Shown here piece after piece: positions 45,381-54,896 of a stretch of DNA of 64,000 nt. Source of the DNA: Rariglobus sp. (GTDB lineage: Bacteria; Verrucomicrobiota; Verrucomicrobiia; Opitutales; Opitutaceae); contig JAQSWS010000008.1 of NCBI GenBank assembly GCA_029266495.1, forward strand, positions 1 to 64,000. The letters run 5' to 3'. Made by a program: the position numbers and the translations under genes. Within the stretch, counting starts at the first letter, position 1. Each line of letters starts with the position of its first letter. Under the pieces are notes generated by a model that did not search any database, was not told the DNA's origin, and was given only the letters and a program-made list of their open reading frames with translations.

Positions 45381-46688
45381 TCAGCCCTGCGTCTCCCTGC
45401 GCGGAGCAAAAACCTTCGCCGCGCTGTCGCCAAACTCGACCGTCTGCGTCGGAAAGGCAAACGACAGACCCCGGGCCTGCACCGCACGCATCATCGCAAG
45501 GTTGATCCGTTGCCGCAGGCGCATGGATTTCTGAAAGTCGGGATCCTTCGCCACATAAACGAGCCAGATATCGAGCGACGAGGCGCTGTAATCGCGAAAG
45601 AACACCATGACCGAGGTCGGATCGACCTCCTCCTCCGCCAGGATGAGCTGGCGGAACTCCTCGACGATCGCGTCCATCTTTTCCGCCGGCGTGTCGTAGG
45701 TGAGCCCGATCACCTGCTCGACCCGGCGCTCGGTGAAACGGGCCAGATTCGTGACCACCTCCGCAGCGACCATCTTGTTCGGCAGCACGATGAGCGATTT
45801 GTCCACGGCGCGAAGCCGGGTCGAACGCAACCCGATGTCCTCCACCGCGCCGGAAAATGCGCCAATGCGCACAAACTCGCCGATCTTAAACGGCTGGTCG
45901 ATGGCGACCACGATGGAACCAAAAATATTGGCGATCGTGTCCTGCGCTGCGAGCGCGAAGGCCAGGCCGCCCAGCCCGAGGCCGGCGAGGAACGCCTTCA
46001 CGTCCGCCCCCAGGCTCTGCGCGGTCATCAACACCGCGAGCACGGCAAACAGGGTCACCAGCGTTTTTTTGATCCATGGCATGAACGCCGCCACCCCCGC
46101 CTGACGCGCGCGCGCCACCTCGGCGAGATGGTCGAGCAAGGCGCTCAGCGCACGCAGCAGCCCCCAAAAAAAACACAGTGAAAACGCCACCGTCATCGCC
46201 GCGCGAAACAGGTCGTCGCTCGAGAGCGGAAGCTTGAGGACCTTGAGCGCGGCAAAGATGCCGAGCAGCGCGATGAACGTCGCCAGCGGCGCCTCCAGCG
46301 CGGGAAACAGCTTGTCGTCAAACGTCGTCCGGGTCCGCGAGGCCAGCTTCTTCAGGAAGCCGAAAATCCATAGCGTGAGGACATGGCGCAGCAGATAGAA
46401 AACGACCAGCAGCGTGCCCGCGACGGCATAGTGCTGCCAGCTGTTGCCGGAACTGCGCACATTGAACAACGCGAGAAGCGAATCCACCAGGTGCTCCAAA
46501 AAATCCGGGGTGCGGGTCCCGTCCTGCCCCGAGGCGACCGCCGCGGCGGCTTGCGTTGCCTGATTGGCGGAATTCGCGGCGGAGGCCGCGGACTCCGAGC
46601 TGGCGGCGGCGGACTCGGCGGCCGGTTGCGCCCAGACGGACGAGACGCCCAGAACCCACAAAAACAAGGCTGCGCTGACACGTTTCAT
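45381..46688 (-). CDS. MscS-family mechanosensitive channel
   Basis: The product has 435 residues from the ATG at 46688, chosen because it begins a signal peptide (RVSAALFLWVLGVSSVWAQ). A Ser/Ala-rich periplasmic stretch (about 20-60) precedes membrane segments near 85-105, 125-145, 165-185 and 215-235. The pore helix and beta domain are typical of MscS: GLGLGGLAFALAAQDTIANIFGS with the Gly/Ala pattern, then DQPFKIGEFVRIGAFSG, VEDIGLRSTRLRAVDKSLI and LPNKMVA. The cytoplasmic cage region follows. Such channels open under membrane tension and protect against osmotic downshift. The extra N-terminal periplasmic part is common in larger MscS homologues. Confidence 0.92.
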   Translation of the reverse strand: MKRVSAALFLWVLGVSSVWAQPAAESAAASSESAASAANSANQATQAAAAVASGQDGTRTPDFLEHLVDSLLALFNVRSSGNSWQHYAVAGTLLVVFYLLRHVLTLWIFGFLKKLASRTRTTFDDKLFPALEAPLATFIALLGIFAALKVLKLPLSSDDLFRAAMTVAFSLCFFWGLLRALSALLDHLAEVARARQAGVAAFMPWIKKTLVTLFAVLAVLMTAQSLGADVKAFLAGLGLGGLAFALAAQDTIANIFGSIVVAIDQPFKIGEFVRIGAFSGAVEDIGLRSTRLRAVDKSLIVLPNKMVAAEVVTNLARFTERRVEQVIGLTYDTPAEKMDAIVEEFRQLILAEEEVDPTSVMVFFRDYSASSLDIWLVYVAKDPDFQKSMRLRQRINLAMMRAVQARGLSFAFPTQTVEFGDSAAKVFAPRRETQG

Positions 46689-46833
46689 AAGCGGGAATTT
46701 TTCCGCCCGCGCACCGTCCCTGTCAACCTCCCCATCCTCTGCAGGCCCGGCCGCCGGTCGGGCTTGGGTGGGCTTCAGGCTGGGTCGGTCCCCCAAACAC
46801 CCCGGCCACCGGTCGGGGCTACACCGGCCGGTG

Positions 46834-48042
46834 TCACGCGTAACCGCCGCCTTGCGTGAGCCCGAGTTCCTTGCGACGGCGCGTCCGTTCCGTCGCGGCT
46901 TTTTTCTCGTAGCCGGAACGGCGGTGCTCCGCCAGGGGATCGGAAGGCAGCCCGCGCGTCTTGCGCCAGGCCTTTATCGCCGGCGACACATCCGTGAAAA
47001 ACGCCTTCTTCAACTCGAGTTCCGCATCGACGACGTTGTTGACCGCCTGTGCTTTTTTGAGCGCGGCCTGGTCGACCAGCGCAGCCTTCGCGTAGAGCTC
47101 CTGCGCCATGATGACCGTCTGCAAGGTCGCCTCGATCTTCGGTTTTTCGTTGTGCGACTGGTCGATCATGTAGGCGATCGCCGGCGCCGCTCCGCGATCC
47201 GCCGCAAAGCTGTGGATCTCATAAAAAATCCGGAAGACCTGATACGGATCAATCGAGCCGAGCGTAAGATCGTCGTCGGCATAACGCCGGTCGTTGAAAT
47301 GAAACCCGCCGAGCATCCCCTCATCCAGGAGGAACGCCACGATCTGCTCGATGTTCTGGCCTTGGTAATGATGCCCCGTATCCACGAGCACCTTGGCGCG
47401 CGGTCCGGCCTTCTTTGCATGAATGTAGGCCATGCCCCAGTCGGCGATGTCGGTCGCGTAGAACGCGGGCTCGAACGGCTTGTATTCGACGAGCATCGTC
47501 TGCTTCGGCGACAGCTTCTTGTGAAGCGCTTTCAGGCACGCTTCGAAGTAACCCTTGCGCTCGCGAATATTCCCCTGGCCGGGGTAGTTGGTGCCGTCGG
47601 CGAACCACAACGACACCGAGTCGCTGCCCACCGCCTTGCCGATGGCGATCGAATCGTGGCAATGCTGCAAGGCCCGCTCGCGCACCGCCGCGTCGTTGTT
47701 GCCGAAGGAACCCCATTTATACTCCTGGTCCTGAAACAAATTCGGGTTGATCGAGCCGATCTTCACGCCGTGCTTCGCGGCCAGTTTGACCGCGTTCCTC
47801 GGATCTTCGCCCGCCACGAAATCCCACAGCACATGCACCGCGACCGACGGGCAGCAGCCGGTGAGCGCGTTGACCTGGCCGGCGTCGGCCAGCTTGTCGT
47901 CAAGGTCGATCGCGGAGGCCGCCTGATAAAACTTGCCGAAGCGGGTGCCGGTGTCGGCGAAGCCCCAGGAGGGCGTTTCGATGGCAAAACCGTCGAGGAC
48001 GGGAAGCAGGGTGTCGGTCAGGGAGGTGGTTTTTTTGGCCAT
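46834..48042 (-). CDS. rhaI: L-rhamnose isomerase (RhaI type)
   Basis: The product has 402 residues and fits the xylose-isomerase-like TIM barrel of the RhaI family, which converts L-rhamnose to L-rhamnulose with divalent metals. Metal-ligand and substrate motifs visible: SVSLWFADGTNYPGQ, MLVEYKPFEPAFYATD with a ligand Glu, VLVDTGHHYQGQNIEQI with Asp and His, and GGFHFNDRRYADDDLTLGS. The C-terminal segment (YEKKAATERTRRRKEL) is basic and helical. The enzyme is cytosolic. No rhamnulokinase or aldolase gene is nearby. The gene is divergent from an AraC regulator at 48150, its probable regulator. Confidence 0.9.
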   Translation of the reverse strand: MAKKTTSLTDTLLPVLDGFAIETPSWGFADTGTRFGKFYQAASAIDLDDKLADAGQVNALTGCCPSVAVHVLWDFVAGEDPRNAVKLAAKHGVKIGSINPNLFQDQEYKWGSFGNNDAAVRERALQHCHDSIAIGKAVGSDSVSLWFADGTNYPGQGNIRERKGYFEACLKALHKKLSPKQTMLVEYKPFEPAFYATDIADWGMAYIHAKKAGPRAKVLVDTGHHYQGQNIEQIVAFLLDEGMLGGFHFNDRRYADDDLTLGSIDPYQVFRIFYEIHSFAADRGAAPAIAYMIDQSHNEKPKIEATLQTVIMAQELYAKAALVDQAALKKAQAVNNVVDAELELKKAFFTDVSPAIKAWRKTRGLPSDPLAEHRRSGYEKKAATERTRRRKELGLTQGGGYA

Positions 48043-48149
48043 GGCCGGTCAGGGGCTTAGATATAGATTTTGGGTGAACTGACAGAATGACAGGCTAGCA
48101 GCATTATCATGGGTTGAGAATCGGCCATTTGATCATTTTCATATAAAAA
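48043..48149. promoter_or_regulatory. Divergent promoter region of rhaI and its AraC regulator
   Basis: This 107-base region separates the starts of rhaI (minus) and the AraC gene (plus) and must hold both promoters. It is AT-rich relative to its flanks, with AGATATAGATTTTG near 48059-48072 and ATCATTTTCATATAAAA near 48132-48148. The half-site-like pair GAACTGACAG and GAATGACAGG near 48075-48093 could be an AraC-type direct repeat. This is visual only. Confidence 0.4.
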
Positions 48150-49040
48150 ATGAGCCAGCCATCGACCGACTTCTTCCGCTACCTCCCCTACCTGCCCGAG
48201 GCGGAGGCCTGGGGTCTGGCCGTGACCGCCGGCGGACGCGTGCGCACCGGGCCGGGTGAGGCCTACCCGCCCGGGGGGCATCCCGCCGACCACCAGCTTT
48301 CCTGGGCCAAGGGTCGCGTGCTCGGAGCCTGGCAGATCGTATTCATAATCTCAGGACGCGGACACTTCGAGTCGGCCGCAACCAAGCCTGCCAGGGTGGC
48401 CGCCGGCACGGCCATGATCCTCTTTCCCGGCGTGTGGCACCGTTATGCGCCCGACCCCGCGACCGGCTGGAGCGAGCGCTGGATCGAGTTGCGCGGACCG
48501 GTGCCCGAACGTTTGCAATCCGCCGGGCTGCTCGCGTCCACCGCCCCGCTGCACCGCCTCGGCAAGGCCTCGGAGGTCGAGGCGTTGTTCACGCGCATCC
48601 ATGACCGCCTGCGCGAGCCGGGCCACGGTTTCGATCCGGAGCCGGGTGCGTGGGCGCTGCAGATTCTTGCGCGGCTCCACGCCTCCGCCCGGCGCCCCGG
48701 CGCCGCCGGACCGATGCCGCGCGTGATCGCCCGCGCCGAGCAAATACTCGCCGAACGCGTTGAAAACCCGCCGCCCATGGAGGCGCTCGCGCGCGAACTG
48801 GGCGTCGCCTACTCTCATTTTCGCCGCGAATTCAAGACCCGCACCGGCCTCCCACCCAAACAATACCTGCTCCGCCTGCGCCTCGAGAAAGCCCGGCGGC
48901 TGCTCGGCAACACGCCGGATCCGGTTAAAACCATCGCCGACCAGCTCGGCTTCAATTCGCCTTTCCATCTCTCGGCCGCCTTCAAAAAAGAATTCGGGAT
49001 CTCGCCGGCCCACTGGCGCCGCGCCGGGGTCGTTCGTTGA
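48150..49040 (+). CDS. AraC-family transcriptional regulator, probably of rhamnose use
   Basis: The product has 296 residues. The N-terminal ~150 residues form the cupin-type effector domain (WQIVFIISGRGHFE, then AGTAMILFPGVWHRYAPD). Residues ~190-292 are the double helix-turn-helix: MEALARELGVAYSHFRREFK and KTIADQLGFNSPFHLSAAFK, ending in the AraC signature KKEFGISPAHWRR. It is divergent from rhaI, the usual arrangement of a local regulator, so control of L-rhamnose use is inferred. Effector binding residues cannot be read directly. Hairpins follow its stop. Confidence 0.88.
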   Translation: MSQPSTDFFRYLPYLPEAEAWGLAVTAGGRVRTGPGEAYPPGGHPADHQLSWAKGRVLGAWQIVFIISGRGHFESAATKPARVAAGTAMILFPGVWHRYAPDPATGWSERWIELRGPVPERLQSAGLLASTAPLHRLGKASEVEALFTRIHDRLREPGHGFDPEPGAWALQILARLHASARRPGAAGPMPRVIARAEQILAERVENPPPMEALARELGVAYSHFRREFKTRTGLPPKQYLLRLRLEKARRLLGNTPDPVKTIADQLGFNSPFHLSAAFKKEFGISPAHWRRAGVVR

Positions 49041-49045
49041 GGCGC

Positions 49046-49084
49046 AACGGTAGCTCCGTTGTGGCCCGCCGCGTGAGCGGCGGG
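49046..49084 (+). terminator. Two short hairpins after the AraC gene
   Basis: AACGG-TAGCT-CCGTT (49046-49060) is followed by CCCGCCGC-GTGA-GCGGCGGG (49065-49084). The second has an 8-bp GC stem and a GNRA loop. There is no T-run, so they may be terminator-like or small repeat elements. Confidence 0.45.
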
Positions 49085-49238
49085 GTCCCAGAATTTCCAC
49101 GGCTCAGGGCTACGTAGAAAACAAAACGCGGGCGTTTCCCCGACTCATCCTTGTGTGCTCCGCGCCCGCGACTGGTGTTAAATCCGGGGGCTCGCACAGG
49201 GGAACCGCCCGCACGGGCATAAGTCCGTGATCTTGCGC

Positions 49239-50300
49239 ATGAGTATCACCCGACAATTCACCCACTGCCTTCTGCGTCCCGAGGACGTGCCGCCTTCACA
49301 AGACAACCTCGAGGTCGTCGGGGTGTTCAACCCTGCGATCGCGGTCGTAAATGGTGAAACGCTTTTGCTGACACGCGTGGCCGAAGGGCCCGTCGAGACC
49401 CGCGCCGGATGGATCGCCCTGCCTCGCTGGGACATTGAAAACGGTCGCGTGCTCCTCGACTGGGTGGCCGAGGAGGATGTGCTGCGGGAGGACACCCGCA
49501 GCGTGCGGTTCAAGCGCGACGGCACGGTTCGCCTGACCTTTGCCTCACACCTTTGCCTCGCATGGAGCGGAGACAATCGGACGGTCCGTCAGGTGGAAAC
49601 GAAACGCTTCCTGCCCACGTCCCCCCTGGAGGAATATGGCGTGGAAGATCCGCGCATCACCCGGATCGACGACACGTATTACATCACCTACGTGGCCATT
49701 TCACGACATGGACCGGCCACCATGCTCGTCTCCACGCGCGACTTCCGCTCGTTCCAGCGCCACGGCGTGATCTTTTGTCCGGACAACAAGGACATCGTCC
49801 TCTTCCCCGAAAAAATCGGCGGACGATTCACCGCGCTCCACCGCCCGTCGTTGTCCGCCCGGCTGACACCTCCGGAGATATGGCTCGCGAGTTCCCCCGA
49901 CCTCCTGCACTGGGGCAACCATGTCCACCTGCTCGCAGGCACCCAGGATTGGGAATGCGGACGCATCGGCGCGGGCGCGCCGCCCGTCCGCACGTCCGCC
50001 GGGTGGCTGGAACTTTATCACGGCAACGACCGGCGTTACGGCGAAACGCGGGTAGGCCGTTATTCGGGCGGCCTCCTGCTGCTGGATTTCGAAAACCCCA
50101 CCCGGATCCTCGGTGTGTCGGATGCTGTTTTTATTCCCGAGATGGACTTTGAACTCAACGGCTTCGTGCCGGACGTGGTTTTCCCAACCGGCCTGATTCT
50201 GCAGGACGACCTGGCGCTGGTGTATTACGGAGCCGCCGACACGGTCACCGCGGTGACCGCCTTCAAGCTGCAGGATCTGCTCGCGGCCGTCCGCCGTTGA
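49239..50300 (+). CDS. GH130 mannoside phosphorylase-type protein
   Basis: The product has 353 residues from the ATG at 49239; a GTG four codons upstream is possible. It is a five-bladed beta-propeller of family GH130: VGVFNPAIAVVNGETLLLTRVAEG at the start, EEYGVEDPRITRIDDTYYITY with the catalytic Asp137 and its Arg, and a later YHGNDRRYG loop. GH130 members phosphorolyse or hydrolyse beta-mannosides. The precise subfamily cannot be read by eye, so either a beta-1,4- or beta-1,2-mannoside activity is possible. There is no signal peptide, so it is cytosolic. It stands next to a second, larger GH130 gene and a GT4 fusion on the opposite strand, suggesting shared mannose chemistry. Confidence 0.85.
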   Translation: MSITRQFTHCLLRPEDVPPSQDNLEVVGVFNPAIAVVNGETLLLTRVAEGPVETRAGWIALPRWDIENGRVLLDWVAEEDVLREDTRSVRFKRDGTVRLTFASHLCLAWSGDNRTVRQVETKRFLPTSPLEEYGVEDPRITRIDDTYYITYVAISRHGPATMLVSTRDFRSFQRHGVIFCPDNKDIVLFPEKIGGRFTALHRPSLSARLTPPEIWLASSPDLLHWGNHVHLLAGTQDWECGRIGAGAPPVRTSAGWLELYHGNDRRYGETRVGRYSGGLLLLDFENPTRILGVSDAVFIPEMDFELNGFVPDVVFPTGLILQDDLALVYYGAADTVTAVTAFKLQDLLAAVRR

Positions 50301-50354
50301 ACGCCTGGGCGCGCGTGTGGTCCACCGGGGCCGCAAGACCGTCCAGACCCGCGT

Positions 50355-52622
50355 TCAAGCGGCCGTCTCACCCGGCTGGGCCAGCGTGGGCAGCGCCATT
50401 TCCAGGATCCTCATTTCCTGCAGTGCGAGCAGAAAGGCGAGCGTCGCCTCGGTGCCTTGGTTGAGGTTGAGCCGGTCGATGTGCAAAGCGTCGTAACAAC
50501 CCCCGGTGACCGGATCGTAGAGCGCTTCACCCAATTCGTTGCGGCCGAGGAACCATTCGAAGGCCCTCCGCGCCTCCTCCAGCCAGGCGCTGTCCCGCGT
50601 CGCGGCAAACGCCTCCAGGCAAGCACTCACGGCCGCGCCCGCCTCGATGGGTCGTTGCTCAAACTCCGCCGGCGTGTTCGTCTCCCGACCCCACATCGCG
50701 CGGAAATGACCCGCCTCCGTTCGCTGGTGGCTCAGCAGCCAGCCAAGGCTTTCCAGGCCGGCGTCAAACATCTCGGTTTGCCCGGTGCCGTGTCCGACCG
50801 CGATCAACGCATGGGAAAGTGACGCATTATGCCTTCCCAGTTCGGGGGCGAACCACCGCCAGTCGGGCTGCCGATGCCGGCGGAAGCGATCCATGAGCCG
50901 GCCCGCCAAATCGGTCCGCATCTGCTCCGCCCTCCGGTCGCCACCCAGGCGGCGCAGGTATTCCTGGAGCCCGAGCAAGCCCAGGGCCCACGTCGAAGGC
51001 TCGGCCGTCCGCGTCAACGCAGGCAGGGCGCGTTCAAACAACTGCGCGGCCCAACGCTGCCAGCCCAGAGTGCCGGAACGGCCCACGCATGTGCCCAGGG
51101 CCCACACCGTCGCGCCCAGCGCTTCATCGCTGCCGGAGTCATCGAACGGCCACTGACGCTGGAAGGAGAAACGATCGTGAAAACGCCCGGTGCCCGGGAC
51201 GAACGCATGTCCCAGAAAAGAGGCGTAGGTCGACGCCAACGCACGCACCTCCCCGCCGTCACCGGTTTCGTCCAGCAGCATGGCGAATCGCAGCGCACGG
51301 GCATTGTCGGCGGTGTGGTAACCTTGCGAAAAATCGGGCACGCAGTGGGTCGCGTTGTGCAGAAGCCCCGTGCCGTCCGTAAGATTCCGCAGATGATCGA
51401 ACCGCAATCCCGGCAGCCGGTAGGGCTCCTCGGCGAGCGTCTTCAGCACGAGCCGCTTTTCCGCCGTGCCCATCCGGGCCTTCTGGTAGGACGACATGAA
51501 ATGATGCGCGACATTGCTCCAGATCATTTTCCGCCCGAGCAGATACGCCTGTTTGCGCATCGCACTGCGACGGACTTCGTCCTGCAACAGGACGGTGAGC
51601 TCGCGGGCAAGCGCGGCGCTGTCTGCGAAGGGCACCAGCACGCCGCGCCCGTCGGCCAGCAACTCCTCCGCGTGCCAGTAGGGCGTCGAGACGACCGCCT
51701 TGCCGCAGCCAAACGCATACGAAAGCGTGCCCGATGCGATCTGCTCCCGCATGAGATAAGGCGTCACGTAAATATCCGTGGCGCCCAAAAACTCCTTCAG
51801 TTCCTTGAGCCCGACAAACCGGTTGTAGAACACCACGTGCCGGCCCAGGCCGAGTTCGTTGACCAGCCGCTCGAGCTTCAACCGGTAACGTTCGCCCTCC
51901 TGGCGGAGCACGGCGGGATGGGTTGCGCCGAGCACGATGTAAACGACGTCCGGCACCGTGCGCACCACATCGGCCAGCGCGGTGATCATGTGCTCGATTC
52001 CCTTGAAGGGCGTGAGCAGGCCGAAGGTGAGCAAAACCTTCCGGCCCTCGACGCCGAACTGGTCCTTGTAGAAATTCGGATCGACGAACGGCATGTCCGG
52101 AATGCCATGGGGAATCACGTCGATCCGGTCCGGCGACGCCCCGTAAACCGTCTCGAGAATCCTCCGCCCGCGCTGGGTCATCACGATCAACCGGGCCGAG
52201 CGGCGGACGATCTCCTCCATCACACGGCGAAAAGGCGGCTCCGGCTCCTCCATGATCGTATGCAGATGCGAAACGACCGGAATCCTCAGCTCGCGCATCA
52301 AAGTCAGGACATGGCTGCCCGCCTTGCCTCCGTAAATTCCGAATTCGTGCTGGAGCGCGACCACCTCCGCGTCGCTGAAATTGATGAAATCCGCCGCCCG
52401 CTGGTAAGACTTGATGTCCTGTTCGATGATCTCGAAACGCACCTCCGGAGGATACGCGTAACCCTCCGCGACATCGGTCACCGGAATCATCGGGAAATCG
52501 ACCTCGGGAAATTCGCCCAGCAACGCCTCCCTCACGTCGTGGGAAAACGTCGCGATGCCGCATTGCCGCGGCAGGTAATCACCCACAAGAGCGATGCGGC
52601 CGGAAGGAGCGTGCAGAGTCAT
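50355..52622 (-). CDS. GT4 glycosyltransferase fused to a helical C-terminal domain
   Basis: The product has 755 residues from the ATG at 52622, which overlaps the stop of the upstream GH130 gene by four bases. Residues ~1-405 are a GT-B fold GT4 glycosyltransferase: ALVGDYLPRQCGIATFSHDV at the start, VIPHGIPDMPF, LLTFGLLTPFKGIEHM for nucleotide-sugar contact and SYAFGCGKAVVSTPYWHAEE near the donor site. Residues ~410-755 are helical and contain CVPDFSQGYHTADNARALRF, the hallmark of a C-terminal part often found on such GT4 proteins; it may be an alpha/alpha barrel. The coupling to GH130 suggests a mannosyl-linked storage or surface glycan. The donor is not known. Confidence 0.82.
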   Translation of the reverse strand: MTLHAPSGRIALVGDYLPRQCGIATFSHDVREALLGEFPEVDFPMIPVTDVAEGYAYPPEVRFEIIEQDIKSYQRAADFINFSDAEVVALQHEFGIYGGKAGSHVLTLMRELRIPVVSHLHTIMEEPEPPFRRVMEEIVRRSARLIVMTQRGRRILETVYGASPDRIDVIPHGIPDMPFVDPNFYKDQFGVEGRKVLLTFGLLTPFKGIEHMITALADVVRTVPDVVYIVLGATHPAVLRQEGERYRLKLERLVNELGLGRHVVFYNRFVGLKELKEFLGATDIYVTPYLMREQIASGTLSYAFGCGKAVVSTPYWHAEELLADGRGVLVPFADSAALARELTVLLQDEVRRSAMRKQAYLLGRKMIWSNVAHHFMSSYQKARMGTAEKRLVLKTLAEEPYRLPGLRFDHLRNLTDGTGLLHNATHCVPDFSQGYHTADNARALRFAMLLDETGDGGEVRALASTYASFLGHAFVPGTGRFHDRFSFQRQWPFDDSGSDEALGATVWALGTCVGRSGTLGWQRWAAQLFERALPALTRTAEPSTWALGLLGLQEYLRRLGGDRRAEQMRTDLAGRLMDRFRRHRQPDWRWFAPELGRHNASLSHALIAVGHGTGQTEMFDAGLESLGWLLSHQRTEAGHFRAMWGRETNTPAEFEQRPIEAGAAVSACLEAFAATRDSAWLEEARRAFEWFLGRNELGEALYDPVTGGCYDALHIDRLNLNQGTEATLAFLLALQEMRILEMALPTLAQPGETAA

Positions 52623-54097
52623 GGAGAGGCAACCGGGTGTTTCTTCAACTCGTCGAGAAGCTCCGTCAGCGGCACGTGGGCGAAACTCGCGCACTGGTCG
52701 CTCATCGCGTAGGGGATGATCAGATTGCCCTCATGCACGAGGCCGCCGCAGCTATAGACCACGTTGGGCACGTAGCCCTCCCTCTCCTCGTCCACCGCCG
52801 TCAGCAGCGGCTCGCGCAGCCGGCCGATCACCCGCGTCGGATCATCCAGGTCGAGAAGCACCGCACCCAGGACGTAGCGGCGCATCGGACCGACCCCGTG
52901 CGTCAGCAAAATCCAGCCGGCCTCCGTCTCGATCGGCGAACCACAGTTGCCCAGCTGCACGAACTCCCACGGCTCGGTCGGACGAAGAAGCAGGCGCTTC
53001 TCGTGCCAGAAATGCAGCATCTCCGAAAACATGATGAAGACATTCTCGCCATCCTGCCGCGAGATCATCGCATAGAGTCCGTTGATTTTGCGGGGGAACA
53101 GGGCCATCCCCTTGTTGCTGATCGCCGGTCCGTTCAAGGTGCTGATCTGGAAATTGATGAAGTCCCGGGTCTCGACGATCTGCGGCAGCACGATCTCGCC
53201 GTCGTAAGCCGAATAAGTCGCATAGTAGATGACGGTGTCATCCTCGTCACGAAAGGCCACAAAGCGGGCGTCCTCGATGCCCCGGCTTTCCGCGGGCGTG
53301 TTCGGAAAAATCACGCGCTCCGACAACCGTGAGCCCGGATCAAAACGCAATTCGTAGTTGGAACGCGCCAGCGCGATGACACCGCTGGCAACATGCGTGC
53401 GCTGCTCGCGGTCCGAGGACCAGCTCTGGCGCAGCGTCGCGTTCACACACCGCTGCAGTTCACCGAGCGTGAAGTTGTCCCCCAGCTGCGCGAGCGCGCC
53501 TTCGGAAAATTCCCCGAGCAGGCCGAGTTCACGAAGTTTTCGCTCGAAGAGCGGTTTCTCAAAGGCGGTGTTCGGATACGGCGACTCGGCGGTGACGAAA
53601 CGGGTCGGCGTGTTGACCGTCACGCGTCCCTCACGGTCCACCTCCGCCGTGCGGAAAACGATCGAGGAGAGATGCCCCTCGCCGGTGGCACGAAGGCTGA
53701 GGACAAGCCGCAGCCTGCCTTCGGGCATGCCCGACTGGTCGGGATGGGGAACGATCGACGGATTGAACAGTGCGGCCGCCTCCAGCGAATACTCCTGGGT
53801 GAGATAGGCCCCGATGAGCAGCTTCTGGGCTTCGTTGACAGACTGGTCGGTGATCAGCTCTCCCCGCACCTCCTCGAAACGACGGAGCAAAAATTCCCTC
53901 AGCTTTTGGTGCCGTTGAACGAAGGCATCCATCACCTGCTGCGCCTCCCGCCGGGCCTCTTCGGGTTCGAGCGCCATCACGCGGGCGATGACGCGGATCA
54001 ACCGTTCTCGTCCCGGCAACTCAAACGGACGAAAGAACACCCGCGAACTGTCGGGGCGCAGGACGGGACCGGTTCGCCTGACTTCAAGTGCAGCCAT
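52619..54097 (-). CDS. GH130 glycosidase/phosphorylase-type protein with N-terminal helical extension
   Basis: The product has 492 residues from the ATG at 54097 (MAALEVRRTGPVL); an ATG at 54178 would add 27. Residues ~20-130 are a helical extension (RLIRVIARVMALEPEEARRE). The rest is the GH130 propeller: EYSLEAAALFNPSIVPHPD, SRGIEDARFVAFRDEDDTVI with the likely catalytic Asp, and a late LLTHGVGPMRRYVLG loop. GH130 members lacking phosphate-binding residues act as mannosidases, so hydrolase or phosphorylase is open. The extension and size distinguish it from the neighbouring shorter GH130. Its stop overlaps the GT4 fusion start by four bases. Confidence 0.82.
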   Translation of the reverse strand: MAALEVRRTGPVLRPDSSRVFFRPFELPGRERLIRVIARVMALEPEEARREAQQVMDAFVQRHQKLREFLLRRFEEVRGELITDQSVNEAQKLLIGAYLTQEYSLEAAALFNPSIVPHPDQSGMPEGRLRLVLSLRATGEGHLSSIVFRTAEVDREGRVTVNTPTRFVTAESPYPNTAFEKPLFERKLRELGLLGEFSEGALAQLGDNFTLGELQRCVNATLRQSWSSDREQRTHVASGVIALARSNYELRFDPGSRLSERVIFPNTPAESRGIEDARFVAFRDEDDTVIYYATYSAYDGEIVLPQIVETRDFINFQISTLNGPAISNKGMALFPRKINGLYAMISRQDGENVFIMFSEMLHFWHEKRLLLRPTEPWEFVQLGNCGSPIETEAGWILLTHGVGPMRRYVLGAVLLDLDDPTRVIGRLREPLLTAVDEEREGYVPNVVYSCGGLVHEGNLIIPYAMSDQCASFAHVPLTELLDELKKHPVASP

Positions 54098-54317
54098 ATG
54101 GCGGCTAGTAGTCGTAGCTCCGGCAAGGTTCCCGCGAAGAACCGCAAGCCGTGAGAACACCGGCGGCATTTCTCCCATCGCGAAAAACAGGCACCGGCCC
54201 GATGGACCAAGCCCTCCCCATGATCGCTATTCAAAAGCCCCGGCCTCTCCCGCTCGGTCGGCCGGCGCAAACCATGATCACCCCCCGGTTCGGTTCATGG
54301 GGGTTCGTTTCACGAAA

Positions 54318-54393
54318 TGGTGGGCCCACTGGGATTCGAACCCAGAACCAAGGGATTATGAGTCCCCTGCTCTGACCATTGAGCTATAGGCCC
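54318..54393 (-). tRNA. tRNA-Ile2 with CAU anticodon
   Basis: On the minus strand the 76-base sequence folds as a full cloverleaf: acceptor GGGCCTA/TGGGCCC, a D arm with GCTC/GAGC, and an anticodon stem GGGGA/TCCCT around CTCATAA, then a GGTTCGAATCC T-arm. The CCA end is encoded. The anticodon is CAU, and the context GACTCATAATC with the GGGCC acceptor fits the minor isoleucine tRNA, which needs lysidine at position 34, better than methionine tRNAs. Confidence 0.93.
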
Positions 54394-54896
54394 GCGCTTG
54401 TTGTCGTCGTCGCGGCGCTGACGCCCGACGGCCTCAACGTGAAACACGTCCGCGCGCCTCAGGTAAAGCCCGCATGTTGGCATAAACCGTCTCCCCGGCC
54501 CGTGAAACGCGTCCGGCAAGCCCGGGGGCCCTCGTCCGCGCCCGCAACGCACGCTCATAAGAAAACATCCGTTTTTTCGGGGCGCGGGCCGCAGCTCCAC
54601 CCGGTGCCCATTTCCGCCCATCAGCGCTGGCTGGCAGACGCGGTCCTGCATGATCAGAACCGCCTGCGTTCACGTCGCTTGAATCGCTCCGACCACCCGC
54701 GCGGCGACCATCCTGCCGATTAGAATTTCACCGGAATCCGATCGTCAACTACGTCCCGGTTTCCCTCTGGGAATCACCAACGTTAGACTAACTCAAGCGA
54801 GGCCGTTGCCTCTTATTTGGGCCGTTCATTCTAATCGGCGAGTTCTCCCTCTCCACCCCCTTTATGCCCACACCTCCGTTCGCCCGTTTTTCTCCT
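54394..54896. other. Intergenic region between tRNA-Ile and a PEP-CTERM gene
   Basis: About 500 bases with no supported gene. The left part should hold the promoter of the minus-strand tRNA, and the right part that of the exoprotein gene at 54897. Open frames here are short, Arg/Pro-rich and cross the tRNA, so I regard them as chance. From 54720 to 54830 base composition is AT-richer, as expected for a promoter, but no clear consensus boxes were identified. Confidence 0.55.

Noticed and set aside
54318-54393. Reading the CAU tRNA as methionine tRNA
   Set aside because: The anticodon arm context GACTCATAATC and the GGGCC acceptor match the minor isoleucine tRNA better; an initiator-type stem with three G-C pairs is absent.
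54434-54673. Short frames near the tRNA considered as genes or as a mobile element next to a tRNA
   Set aside because: No integrase, no direct repeat of the tRNA end and no coding signal were found in this window.
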